Source of the DNA: Phorcus lineatus
Taxonomy: Eukaryota; Mollusca; Gastropoda; Trochida; Trochidae
Length of the DNA stretch: 64,000 nt
Direction of reading: 5' to 3'
Assembly: GCA_921293015.1 (NCBI GenBank)
Contig: OV121087.1
Location: 7,638,501-7,702,500 of the forward strand
Shown: positions 28,044 to 38,922 of the stretch, piece by piece
How positions within the stretch are numbered: the stretch's first letter is position 1
Layout of the letters: the number at the start of each line of letters is the position of its first letter
Made by a program: the position numbers and the translations under genes
The notes under the pieces: model-generated
The model's input: only the letters and a program-made list of their open reading frames with translations
What the model was told of the DNA's origin: nothing
Database searches by the model: none

Positions 28044-31005
28044 CACGAGACGTCGAAACCGATACGTCTCCAAGAGCAGTCCATTCCACGGTCCCTCTGG
28101 TCAACCACGTAGACATATTCAGGACACATAAGTAATTAAAAAACTTATTAGATATCGCATACATTTTGTGTTATGTCATTTCTTAATCTTAATTTCTTTC
28201 ACAATTGTTTGTTTAAGTTTAAAGTTTAAAGTTATATTTAAAATGGCGGGAAAAATATTTTCTCAAGTTAACCACCCTTCCAAATTAAAGAATGGCATGA
28301 TCCAAAATATGACAGTTCATCATTCTATGGGGTTCTATTCTACGTGTTAACTTACTCAAGTTAATGTCAAGGTCATTGCTAGGCAATCGACACTTTAAGT
28401 ATGTTTCGCTGGAAATTTTGTATATTCGTTTTTATTCAAATTTAGAATTTTCTCTCTTTGTATTTGAAAGTGTAAATAATTTTAATGTAATATTATGATC
28501 TGTCTTGGTTTCTGTATTTGATTTAACATTGTCTTTTTAATTACCAATAAAAAGTTCTATGTAATGAAGTATTTTTGTTTGAACTTACTTTCATCATTTT
28601 TACCGAAAAAAATTATTTAAGACCAAAAGAAATTGCCACAATCAAACTGAATTTACAAACTAAGGACTTGCACATCAAATTTGTATATACAGAATCCTAT
28701 TTTAAGTTTTGATCATTCTTGATTGGAGATTATCAAATATTCACCATATCGTAAGAGAAATGCAGAAAATTAAAAATCGCATATTGGTACAAAGGCACAT
28801 AGCATAGAGGTAAAAAATCTGGATATTATCGATATTTTTTTTATCTATTTAGAATTTCACATAAGAAAAAACTGACAAAATTGGTCAACCTATATCCTCG
28901 ATAGAAAAATCGTAACCTTTCATGCATTTGCTTAGATAACGGGATGTCACAATTTATATTTGTTGGTTGGATATGAATCTCTTCACAATCCCAGTGGTTC
29001 TTGGCCACACGAAGCAGTTTATTTATTTCATTTAGACAAACCGTTAACACTTTCTCTTAGTGAAGTTATCACTCATGCACCTGAAACCCCCGTTCAAGTG
29101 AAATCGGAACTATTGGGCTGCTCAGTGGACGTATACTGACAACTGAACGTTCACATATTGTGGATAACATTTGACATTAGGCTTCATAAAATCGTCTTTG
29201 AGTCCCAACTGGACTCATCTACACGCCTCAATTCACATTACATTACACATAAGCACTGAAGCTGCCATCAGGGGACTTTGTCAAAAGTTTTCACTGCGTT
29301 TTTGGATGATTGGATCAAAATTGAAAGTAATAGATTGTAGTATAGAATGTAGCATTTTATACAGTGCAAGACTTCATTGGGTTTGACACACTCAATTGAC
29401 CTCCTGAAAAACTTATATTTTGACATCTGCAGACTTTGTATAAAGTGAAAAAATGGTTTCATCAACACCAAGTTTGAGAGCGTCAAAGTTGTAAGGAATT
29501 GTATAATGAAAAAGGTACTTGTAAGTAGAAGGAAAGTTTCTCTCTCGGTTAATTCGTTTAAAGGCACTGTAGCAAGTTTTGAGTTGTTTTTTTATTTCTT
29601 GAAACTTCACTTAATAGATTTTAGTTTTGTGCAAATGGTATCATCTATTGAACTCCAATAAATAAATGACGAAACCAGATTATCTGTAGTCGTTGAAGAA
29701 GTTTTAAAAAAAGGGCCATATTTAGTGTACAACCATTTTAATTATGTACAGTTATGTACTCTCGTAGTTTTACCGCTATACTTTCGCTTAGGGAGTCTTT
29801 TTATAACTTGATTTTTTCTTTCAATTGATAAAATTCGTTTACCTTTGTAAGATCATTTTTCGAAAAGTAAACGTACTACAGTGACCTTAATGGAATTATT
29901 TCAAAATTATGATTTAGTTTTAAAGGGAAATGACAGATGTTTTAATCTGAAAGATACTATAAATACGCGTATAACTTATGCCTTGTTTAGCATAACACCA
30001 AGTGGAATTGTTGTAGACTACATGGTTCCAGTGGCATTGAATCATAACGAATAGATTTTTCATACTTCACTTAGATATGAAGTACGTTACATTCCATACT
30101 CAGTTAACAAGTAGATCAAAGTTCTCTTTCCACTGAAAAGCATATATTCCGCAATGAAATCAACTACAGAAGCCGATTATAAAAGACAATTAAAACTTAT
30201 AGGTGGATTAAAACTTACCTGATACACACCATTTAGCAACTGAAAACGTTGTTATTGTAATTAGAAATAAGGCCAATTTTAAAAACTCTTTTCGTTGCAT
30301 TATAGAATTGGTGGTGGTTTTGGTTATAAAATAGATTCAATGGATTCCTGTTCTTAGTTTTAATGATATCCAAGTTGAATATCCTGAAATGTTTGTACTT
30401 ATTACCACTTTTGAAAATACAATTTGCAACGCGTTTTAAGGTCAGTTGAATGCACTCCCGTATCAATCTGGCGAGCATTAACCGAGCCGAGATAGCCATG
30501 CCACGCTGTTTACAGGTCAGTCGTAGATTACATTGAACGGCAAGGGGAATGACACCGCCTAATATGCTAATTAGTTTAATCCACGAAGGACAAATACACT
30601 AACCACATAATTACATCATGTCGTCAAAGTCCAACTTTCGAAATTGAAAATTTTAAAACCTTAGTTTGTGAAAGAATATTTTCGATTTGGATCAAGTAGT
30701 GAAGAGAGGAGAATGAATTAAAAGAAGGAGGAATAAAGACTTTCATTCCATCAAAATCATTACTCTATAACAATTTTCATAAATTTTTCAATGAAATCCG
30801 ATTCTGATGAAAATACATCTTACATCAGCTATTTCATCATCCCCTGTGTGTTTGAACGGTATGAACAATTACTAATTTATACCTTTTCTCAAAGCATAGG
30901 TTTTATTAATGATAATAGAAATTTCTTATGTTCACCGATAATCGGTAAACGGCCCTATACATGTTAAGAATTCGAAATAATCTGTCCAATTAACGTGTAT
31001 ATCCA

Positions 31006-31272
31006 TTAAAAGACCTACTTGATACTATCAACCAATATTTGTCTTTGTGTCTGTTGTAAACATGTTTCCGAACTTCCGTGGTAATCATTGATGAGCGCCA
31101 CTGTCCGGTTTTCGATCACAAATCACGACACTAACTCGTTTATCGTCACTTTACTGAACGGATAAGCATTAGGATTCGGCTTTATTGAAACAACCACTAC
31201 TTCTCGATAAAATAACACCATTTATGAAGTTTGACATATTTGTCCCCAACAACATACTCTGTGTCCCTTTAA
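31006..31272. mobile_element. TTAA-flanked MITE copy A
   Basis: Bounded by TTAA at 31006 and 31269. Its right part (TTTTCGATCACAAATC ... CTCGATAAAATAACACC ... GTGTCCCTTTAA) aligns with 32342-32524 and with the reverse complement of 36910-37100. It is non-coding. TTAA ends suggest piggyBac-type mobilisation, which is an inference. Confidence 0.65.
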
Positions 31273-32246
31273 ATGATTGTTCACTTAAACGTTACAAAGA
31301 ACACTTTAAAACATTATATAATATACAAGTTGAAAGGAAATAAGATAGGGACGATGTATGGTCAAGTTTGACAACTTCATTTGAATAAGAAAACAATTTG
31401 TCCTTTCCTAAAGTGTCTATCAATTAACAATGTGCATATAGGCTTGTTGAAGGGTTTCGCGATTTTTAAGTTATCATGGTCAGCTGTAAGATGCGAACAT
31501 AGATGTTGTTGTAGATATCCCTGCTCGGTGGGTAAGGTAAGAATACAAAATAACTATGTTAAAATTTTGATGGCATGCAAAGAATGGGAGTTGATACGTA
31601 GCTTAAACAAGTCTTCAAGCAGTTATTATTATTTGACCAACGAAACAAATTGTGCCCGAAGGAATCTAATGTCCCAGACTGTGCATTCCGTCAAAATCAT
31701 ATGTTTTTACTCTATATATTTTCATTTTTTACTAAAGTTATTTTGGTGTCGTACAGAGAATGGTAGCTAATCTTATAGGCGAATATGGCCAAAATTGTTT
31801 TGGACCAAAGTATGCACATTTGTCTCTAGATAATAAATGAATTTAAGTCGATGTTGTCCTTTATGTAGCCACGGTATTGAGAAAGAAATTCTTTTTAGAC
31901 TCTCATGCTGTTGTTATATGAATTATGACAAAAATAAATACCAAAGCATTTTCTAGAAAGAAGATGCACATTAATAATAAAGAAAAGTGTACAGTTGTCT
32001 TTGTATATAAATCATACATTAGGTAAAGGTGTCCTCATTAAACACAGTGTAAACCCTTAAAGTGACACAAAGTATTTATTTCGGATTATTTATGTTTCTT
32101 AAATAAGAGCCAAATTATCATACATCCACAATTAGGTTCAAATCGCCTACCTTACTCCCACCTTTATCTAAAAAATTTTTCTATTTTTATGTTTTCAATG
32201 ATGAATGAAAAACGGCCAGGTTAATGTCAGGACGTATATAATGTAT

Positions 32247-32524
32247 ATTAGTGAAAAGTCCTAATCAATATTACCAGTCCATATTTAAATTTGTGTCTGT
32301 TATAAATAAGTTTCCAAAATTACGTTTGTCATTGACGCTTGTCATTTTCCGCTTTTCGATCACAAATCGACCTATTTTTTGTAACTATACTGAACTAATA
32401 AGCACTAAGATACAATTTTTTTTAAACAACCACCACATCTCGATAAAATAACACCATTTATGAAGTTTGGCATATTTGACTCCAACATATAACATAATAT
32501 AATTTATACTCTGTGGCCCTTTAA
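32247..32524. mobile_element. TTAA MITE copy B, degenerate left end
   Basis: Shares long blocks with copy A in the same orientation, including CTCGATAAAATAACACC and CATTTATGAAGTTTGGCATA. The right end GGCCCTTTAA is kept; the left TTAA has decayed. Confidence 0.6.
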
Positions 32525-33394
32525 ATACCGTTGTCAACAGGACATGTTGCTACATTATGTATACTACTAGTTTACTATACGGCATGACCCTTATGTAAAT
32601 GGGCCGGGGATCTTTCGTACGACAAGAATCTTTTGACCAGGTCAAAGTCGTTTCCACGAAAATTTTAGCTAAGGTTTTACAAATTATTAAATAAACCTGT
32701 TTTATTAACACTAAAATGATTATAGTGATGAAAAAAGGAAACTTCTGAATCTGATGAAAGTTTTGTTTACGAATGCGTTGCATATGGATATGAAAAATGT
32801 ACATCTAGGTTACTTTGAAACTTGAGAATAACAACAACCTTCTCATTGAGAAGGTCATTTATCACAGGAGGATAATTGAGGTTGCACCGGACAGTGCCTC
32901 AACACAGCATGTCAGGAGTGTAAGTTACGTTGTGTTGACACATCATCATTCATGTAAGTCAAGTCTCCAACTGACCTAATTTACTTTTTACTTTTGCAGT
33001 CTCATCAAAATATGAAAACCCACGACGCAATTACAATAACAAATGTGATTTTTTAGGTGCCTTGGTAATGTGTGCAGATTTTTAAATTTACCTAACCCTG
33101 ACTTGTTACCAAACTATTAAGTATTGTTTGTTAAAGCATCTTTGTAACTTAACCGATTTCATAAACATACTGCATCTCTTTTTGGATAAACACAATAGCC
33201 TTCGTACTTTCTTCTGGCTGTAGGCAAAATTAGAATATTTCTGGTAGTTCATGCGTATCAAATGCAATGTTGCATTATAACTTCCGGTCTTTTGTAATAC
33301 ACTTTCATAACTTAAACTAAATAACGTACATGGTAGATTACATGAGTGTGTATTGTAAGTAATAGCAAGATATATGCATGAGCTGTGCATTCAT

Positions 33395-33610
33395 TGAAAT
33401 ATAGGTTTGCGCACAATGACGTTTAACAAAACAAACACCTTCCATAACAAACCGGGTAACGTCGATACATGCGACGTCCCCTATCAGACCGATGCAACCA
33501 AAACATGATTCGTCTGTGAAGGGAACCATTTCTCGCTCACGTGCTCCCCATAGCAAATGCTGTACACAACTCTGAAGTCGTAGACGTTGATGTGGCTGTG
33601 TCAGAATCAA
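33395..33610 (-). pseudogene. Relic of a Tc1/mariner-like transposase
   Basis: The minus-strand frame reads HQRLRLQSCVQHLLWG, then REREMVPFTDESCFG, resembling the W...VLFTDESRF block around the second catalytic Asp of Tc1-family DDE transposases. Only about 70 residues match and no other catalytic block was found, so this is a decayed fragment. Confidence 0.5.
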
Positions 33611-34155
33611 CCAACCAGCCGGAAGTTTTCAAAAAGATCTGGCATAGAGTATAATTATTTATTTAACTGTCCTGGCTGTCAATGCTGCAGGTTAAAATCT
33701 GCTACGGATTTGGTTTGTGAGAATCCATCTGTCGTTATAACAGAATTTTGCTGGTAACGTTGCCATAACTTGAACGAATAGCAACGTTAGGTTGAGGAAT
33801 ACCAGATTCAATCATGCCAATAGCTCTGTCCCTGTCTCCGTCTTCTATAATTAGTAAATAGTGGCATATTAATGTTTAAATGCTCAATGTTGAATTGTAT
33901 TCTTAAGTACAGAGTTTTAGACAAAACTAAGTGTAAAACCGATAAGGAATACGAAAAAGTAAAATTCATGGAGATCATGTGCAAGTTTTTCAAGAAAGTA
34001 TTCATGTAATTTACTCATCAAGCAAAGCAAAGTGTGCAGATTGGCTGTGATTGTGTTGAGGAGATGCGTTTTAGTCATAAAAGTACACTTTGAATTAAGA
34101 TGAAACATGAATGAATAAATATCTATTTGCATGTAAGAAATATCTAGGAGTAAAA
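33611..34155. other. Spacer with no recognisable feature
   Basis: AT-rich DNA between the transposase relic and the LINE relic. I see no gene or clear repeat. Confidence 0.5.
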
Positions 34156-34960
34156 GTAAGTACACCTAGTTTTATTGTTTGTAGAGAACTAGGAAGGTTC
34201 CCACTTTATATTTACGCCTCTATAAATGCAGTCAAATATTGGCTGAAACTTTTAACTATATCTTCTAATAGAATACCAAAAATGCTATAATCTGATGTAT
34301 GTATATTGTATGACAAGAATGGACAAAGAAATTGGGTATCCCAGGTTAGAAACTTTTTATTTGCTATTGTCTTTAGAACCATTTGGAATGATCAATATGT
34401 AGAATGTCAATCACTATTCATTTATTCCCTAACTTTCAACTTAAAGACATTTATTTTCAAACATGGTGTGATAAAAATCCTTTGTCAAGTAAATTCTTTT
34501 GCTATTCACAATTTAAGAACGACTTATTCAAAGAAACCTACTTGTCATGTATTGATATAAAGAAATTTAGGCGATCACTAGCACGATTTCGATGCTCTTC
34601 ACACGATTTATTAATCGAAAATATAGATATGTTAAAAGAGAAGACCGAATATGTACACTTTGTACTTTGAATGAATAGAAGACGAATACCATTTTCTTTT
34701 TTTTTGTCCAGGACATAATGCATTACGATGTAAGTATATTAAACAGTACTACTATGTCCATCCAAGTATTATAAAATTCTGTAATCTAATGAACAGTAAA
34801 AATGAAATGACATTACAAAATCTGGCTATGTACATCTACAATGCAATGAAGTATAGAACAAATTATGTCATATCATTATAATGCAAAGTGTTAACTTATG
34901 TAATTCCAAAATACTTCTATAAATGTACTATAGGCCTGAGGCCTCTTCAGTACGGAAATA
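34156..34960 (+). pseudogene. LINE ORF2 C-terminal relic
   Basis: Decayed frames on the plus strand read ELGRFPLYIYASINAVKYW, then LYDKNGQRNWVSQVRNFLF, FRRSLARFRCSSHDLLIE and IEDEYHFLFFCPGH (34673-34714). These are typical of the C-terminal domain of APE-type LINE ORF2 proteins, ending in a Cys/His motif, and are broken by stops and frameshifts. An AATAAA near 34960 may be the element's own 3' end. It belongs to a different lineage from the intact LINE at 37.8 kb. Confidence 0.75.
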
Positions 34961-36909
34961 AAGATTAGGTCGCATAAGTCACTAAAGAATAAATAAGGCA
35001 GAAATCGTAAGTCACAGTTCATATTTCCTCTACGTATATACATTTACTTCGTCGTTTATAAAGCACAGCGACTACATGTAGAATTGTTTTTACATTCTAT
35101 AAATATACCCATTTCAATCAAAATCAATGTATCGTTTTGGTAAGCTGATGAGTCCCCTTTTAATGAAATTATGATAAAATTCAGCGACGATTAAGAGAAA
35201 TAAATGATGCATTTGGACATAAAATAATTTTAACATAACATAAAGATGTTGAATGAACAGTTTTATCGGGGTATTTGTTCTGGAAACAAAATTCAAGGGA
35301 CACTCCTGTTGATTCATTTATATCATTTGTACATGATCATAACACAATAGCAATGAAACATGGTAACATTTTGGTTGATCAATGAGAAGACACTCATCGG
35401 TGTTACTAGTTTGAAAACATTTGCTACGGCATTACTAGGCATAATAAGTCTTAAAATAAATCATTTATAAAGGTGTTGATATGCTATCCATAATTTATTG
35501 TTATAAAGTTATAATAATATATTTATAAATATATATAATATAAAGATAAGTAAAAGTACAGCGCATTTTGTATGAATTGGTGTGCAATGTTGAAGTGACT
35601 GATTAATAGATGGAGCAGTCAATGATAACCAGTTTATATCGATAGGAAAGCAGTCGCTTTGTATTTGCGTAATCTGTTGACTGAAGTGGTGTTTTGAAAA
35701 CATAAATGAAACTAGTGACATGGAAATTGATGTTGGATGTGAAGAAACTATTCGGTAATCAATTTGCCCCGCTCTGGTTCTATCAAAAGATGAAACTACA
35801 TCCTCAGTTCTCAAAACCCTGCTAAATAACGAACTTATCTATTTATATTGTGAAATATATGAAACGTTATCTTCAAATTCAATAATCTAGTTTTGCCCAC
35901 TTTTTTGGGGATAAACTTCGTAATTCAGAAATATAGACGCCCGTTTTGTAATATTTCAAAGTTAATTGTGTATTAATTTCGCTGTAAAATCTCTGAAATT
36001 GTAAATATTACAAACCAAATAATGAACTCGTATATAAGTTAATGCATTTTAAATCGGCGAAAAGCAATATCCTATCTTAAATGAAATCGTTTGTGTGTTT
36101 TGATACCTTTCGGAAAAGCCATTTTAAACTCAGCATAACAAAAATACCAAGTAAAGACACGCAAATCAAGATTTCGTCAAAATCTACTTTTTAAAGTTAA
36201 TTCTATTACCCAAACCGTTGGTTCTAATCCTACACACATAGACCGAAACATGGTAAGAGTCTTATGCATTGCTAGATCTTAGAGAATATTTATCCAAGAT
36301 TTTTCTAATAGTTAGATAGTAAGATAGTAACAAATTATTTGAATTTTAAGAGACAAGAAGAGGGATGACTATCATATAAAAACGCTTTAATTTAGTTAAA
36401 AGTGTTCAGAATCATTAAATTCACTGACCTGGCGATGTACGATCTTCTTTAGTTAAGTTTTTATTTTTTTTATTCTTATTAAAGTAATGCTGATGGAGAT
36501 TTGTCCTTTTTGTAACAAAGAGAACTACAAATACTGACTTGAAAATGTTGATAATGACTCTCAACTATACCTTTCTTGGTTAGACTAGTAATGTAAATCA
36601 TGACCATTTGCACCCTTTTGATCTAAAAAAATGAGGCAAAAAATGCAAGATCGCATTGCTTATACTCCATCACCAGAACGTCATTAAGCAGACACCATTG
36701 ATAAAACGAGCAGCGGGATAATTGCCCCGATAACTCAATCCAAGACAATGATTACGCTTTGTAAACATATCCATTCACATATTGTCGCCCTACTGACCGC
36801 TCGTGAGACTACTGACCTATACAAGGTCATTCTCCCTTGGTGTCGATTCATACATGGACGTAACGTTACATCCAAAAATGTTGTTCACTAGTTGTACATT
36901 TTCTTGTGC
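34961..36909. other. Spacer with no recognisable feature
   Basis: About 2 kb of AT-rich sequence. Open frames are short and without similarity to families I know. Confidence 0.5.
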
Positions 36910-37284
36910 TTAAAGAGCCTCTCCGTGAGTTGTTGGAGTCATATATGCCAAACTTAATCAATGTCGTCATTTGATCGCGAAGTATCGACTGGTACCAAAA
37001 AGATTAACTTTTAAAGCTTATTGTTTTTTACAGTGACAATATGTAGGTAGAACGTCACAATTATGATCGAAAACCGGACAGTGGCGCGCGTCAAATAGTC
37101 AAACGTAATTTTGGAGACTTATCTTAAACATCCAGGAGGGCAGTTAGGAATTGATAGTGTTTGTTGGTTATTATAATCCATGTATATGGGACGTGATATA
37201 AACACCTCTGTGTATTTATAAGACTGCTTAGGTTCGTATTAAAGGTAAATTATATTTTATGAAAATCACGGAGTGGCTCTTTAA
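36910..37284. mobile_element. TTAA-flanked MITE copy C, with intact terminal inverted repeats
   Basis: 375 bp bounded by TTAA. The 19-bp ends (TTAAAGAGCCTCTCCGTGA at 36910 and its complement at 37266-37284) differ at one position. The internal sequence includes GATCGAAAACCGGACAGTGG, the reverse complement of a block in copy A (31102). It is non-coding and is the best preserved copy of the family in this window. Confidence 0.8.
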
Positions 37285-37810
37285 GGTGACAGTTTGTTTG
37301 CCGTAATATACACATTAATAACCAATTTCTCAAATGTAAATGATGCGGTTTGTAATCACCTTAACTTTTGTTGAAAATTATTCATCTTCACGCTATTTTC
37401 AGATCAATTTTCTTCATAATATATGAGGAATAATTGAATTCAATATTAAGTATTTCTTTATTGACAGAAGCATAACACAATTAAAAATCTTGATAATTGC
37501 TATGTACGCATTATCTCCCAACAGAGGTAACTCCGTCATAAATTCCTAAACAACCTCTGTCACAATACGCACGTTTTTCGGTCTAGAAATGTAGAAACCT
37601 GATTGGATGCAATGAAAGTTAATTGTGCGCCGTTTCAAAAGTTATCATTCAAATCGTCTAAGTTATTTCCGTAAGTTAACCAAAAGCTAAACTGTATTCG
37701 AATATGCACCTTGCACTTTCAGTCTTCTTTACAGAACAAATACACCTCATTTAGCGACTGCATCATTGCATAGGCAGGTGTACACGTGACAACAAATCTG
37801 TTATTCATGC

Positions 37811-37835
37811 ATTGTTATCGTAAAAAATAGTATTT
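37811..37835. repeat. Left target-site duplication of the LINE
   Basis: These 25 bases (core GTTATCGTAAAAAATAG) recur without mismatch at 43404-43428, directly after the LINE's 3' TTA tail. The first ATT could be shared with that tail, so at least 22 bp are diagnostic. Confidence 0.95.
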
Positions 37836-37965
37836 CTGTTTTTGAGTGGTAAATTGCACACAATTCACAGCATACCTGTATAGACATTATATACCACTAA
37901 CATAGACACTGTATCAATTTCTCAATTCGGTGTGAAAAAGACTATACTAGCAATACACGAGTAAA

Positions 37966-38922
37966 ATGATGTCGGATACTGACTTCGTCAACAATGTAAT
38001 GGCGTCGCCATGCCCGTTACGAGTCGACACTATGCATACGGACAGTAATGAAGTTACGGGTAGAAAAAGATGTCTTACAAACGACGGTGATGATGATAAT
38101 TTAACACTAGACACATCGTTGACTGCAAATAAAAAAGCTAAAAATTCCGGGTCGACTCAAGTCAAAGATGTACTTATGCACAAAGTGAATGAAGCGCCGA
38201 TAAATACCATGTCACAACAAGGCGACAGCATTGTACAGTCACAAACAGACAATGTTATTTTGAAAGCTGTCACTGATTTGTCAAAGGAATTAGGCTTAGC
38301 TGTCTCGTCACTAAGGGGACGTATGGATGATTTGGAAAATAACCTTGAAGCAAAACTTACAGCTTTAATTGCAACAACTATAGAACATGAAGTCGGGAAA
38401 GTAAAACAAGAATTTCAAAGAGATTTTGACAAAATCCAAGAAAAAATCAATGATTTAGAAAAATCCTATGCTGAGGTGGTAAAAGTTGGTGAAAATCAAA
38501 AGAGGACAACAGAGCCAAATAGAGTAGTGATTAAAGGGCTGCAAGGGAAACACACACATGAGAGTAAAGAACAATTGTCTGAACAAGTACAGAACCTTCT
38601 ACATAGAACATTAAACCTTAATGGGGTCAAGATTGTTACCTGTAACCGAATGCCAAGCTACAGAGAGGAGAATCCAGGGCACATAATTTGTCAAGTTGAA
38701 AACAATTCCCAGGTGACACAGATTTTGAAGTCAAAACACAAACTCAAAACACAAAAAGAAACAGAGAAGGTTTACATTGACATATTCAAAACAAGGGAGG
38801 AACTGAAATCAGACAACAACATGAGGCTATTATTGAAAACCCTAGATAAAGACAGGAACCTGCGGCTAAACAAGAATGGAAAAATATCAAATGCATCAAA
38901 TACACATGTCAAACGACACTAG
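37966..38922 (+). CDS. LINE ORF1 protein: coiled coil plus RRM-like RNA-binding domain
   Basis: 318 codons from ATGATG. Residues about 1-75 are low-complexity. About 95-185 have heptad character (DLSKELG, SLRGRMDDLENNLEAKL, DKIQEKINDLEKSYAEV) and predict a trimer- or dimer-forming coiled coil. About 185-300 resemble an RRM plus C-terminal domain (RVVIKGL, GHIICQVEN, KVYIDIFKTREE), as in L1 ORF1p, an RNA chaperone of the LINE RNP. It ends in TAG, beyond which the same frame stays open for 1,179 codons. Confidence 0.85.
   Translation: MMSDTDFVNNVMASPCPLRVDTMHTDSNEVTGRKRCLTNDGDDDNLTLDTSLTANKKAKNSGSTQVKDVLMHKVNEAPINTMSQQGDSIVQSQTDNVILKAVTDLSKELGLAVSSLRGRMDDLENNLEAKLTALIATTIEHEVGKVKQEFQRDFDKIQEKINDLEKSYAEVVKVGENQKRTTEPNRVVIKGLQGKHTHESKEQLSEQVQNLLHRTLNLNGVKIVTCNRMPSYREENPGHIICQVENNSQVTQILKSKHKLKTQKETEKVYIDIFKTREELKSDNNMRLLLKTLDKDRNLRLNKNGKISNASNTHVKRH

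Larger units (their letters stand above)
28050..33330. other. Gene-poor AT-rich spacer upstream of hemocyanin
   Basis: No gene is supported in these 5.3 kb. Open frames are short and without recognisable domains. Two copies of a small TTAA-flanked repeat lie at 31006-31272 and 32247-32524. Hemocyanin enhancers would be expected somewhere here, but I cannot point to one. Confidence 0.5.

Noticed and set aside
31381-31770. 129-codon plus-strand frame
   Set aside because: Begins at a non-AUG codon, low-complexity Cys/Tyr-rich, no domain recognised.
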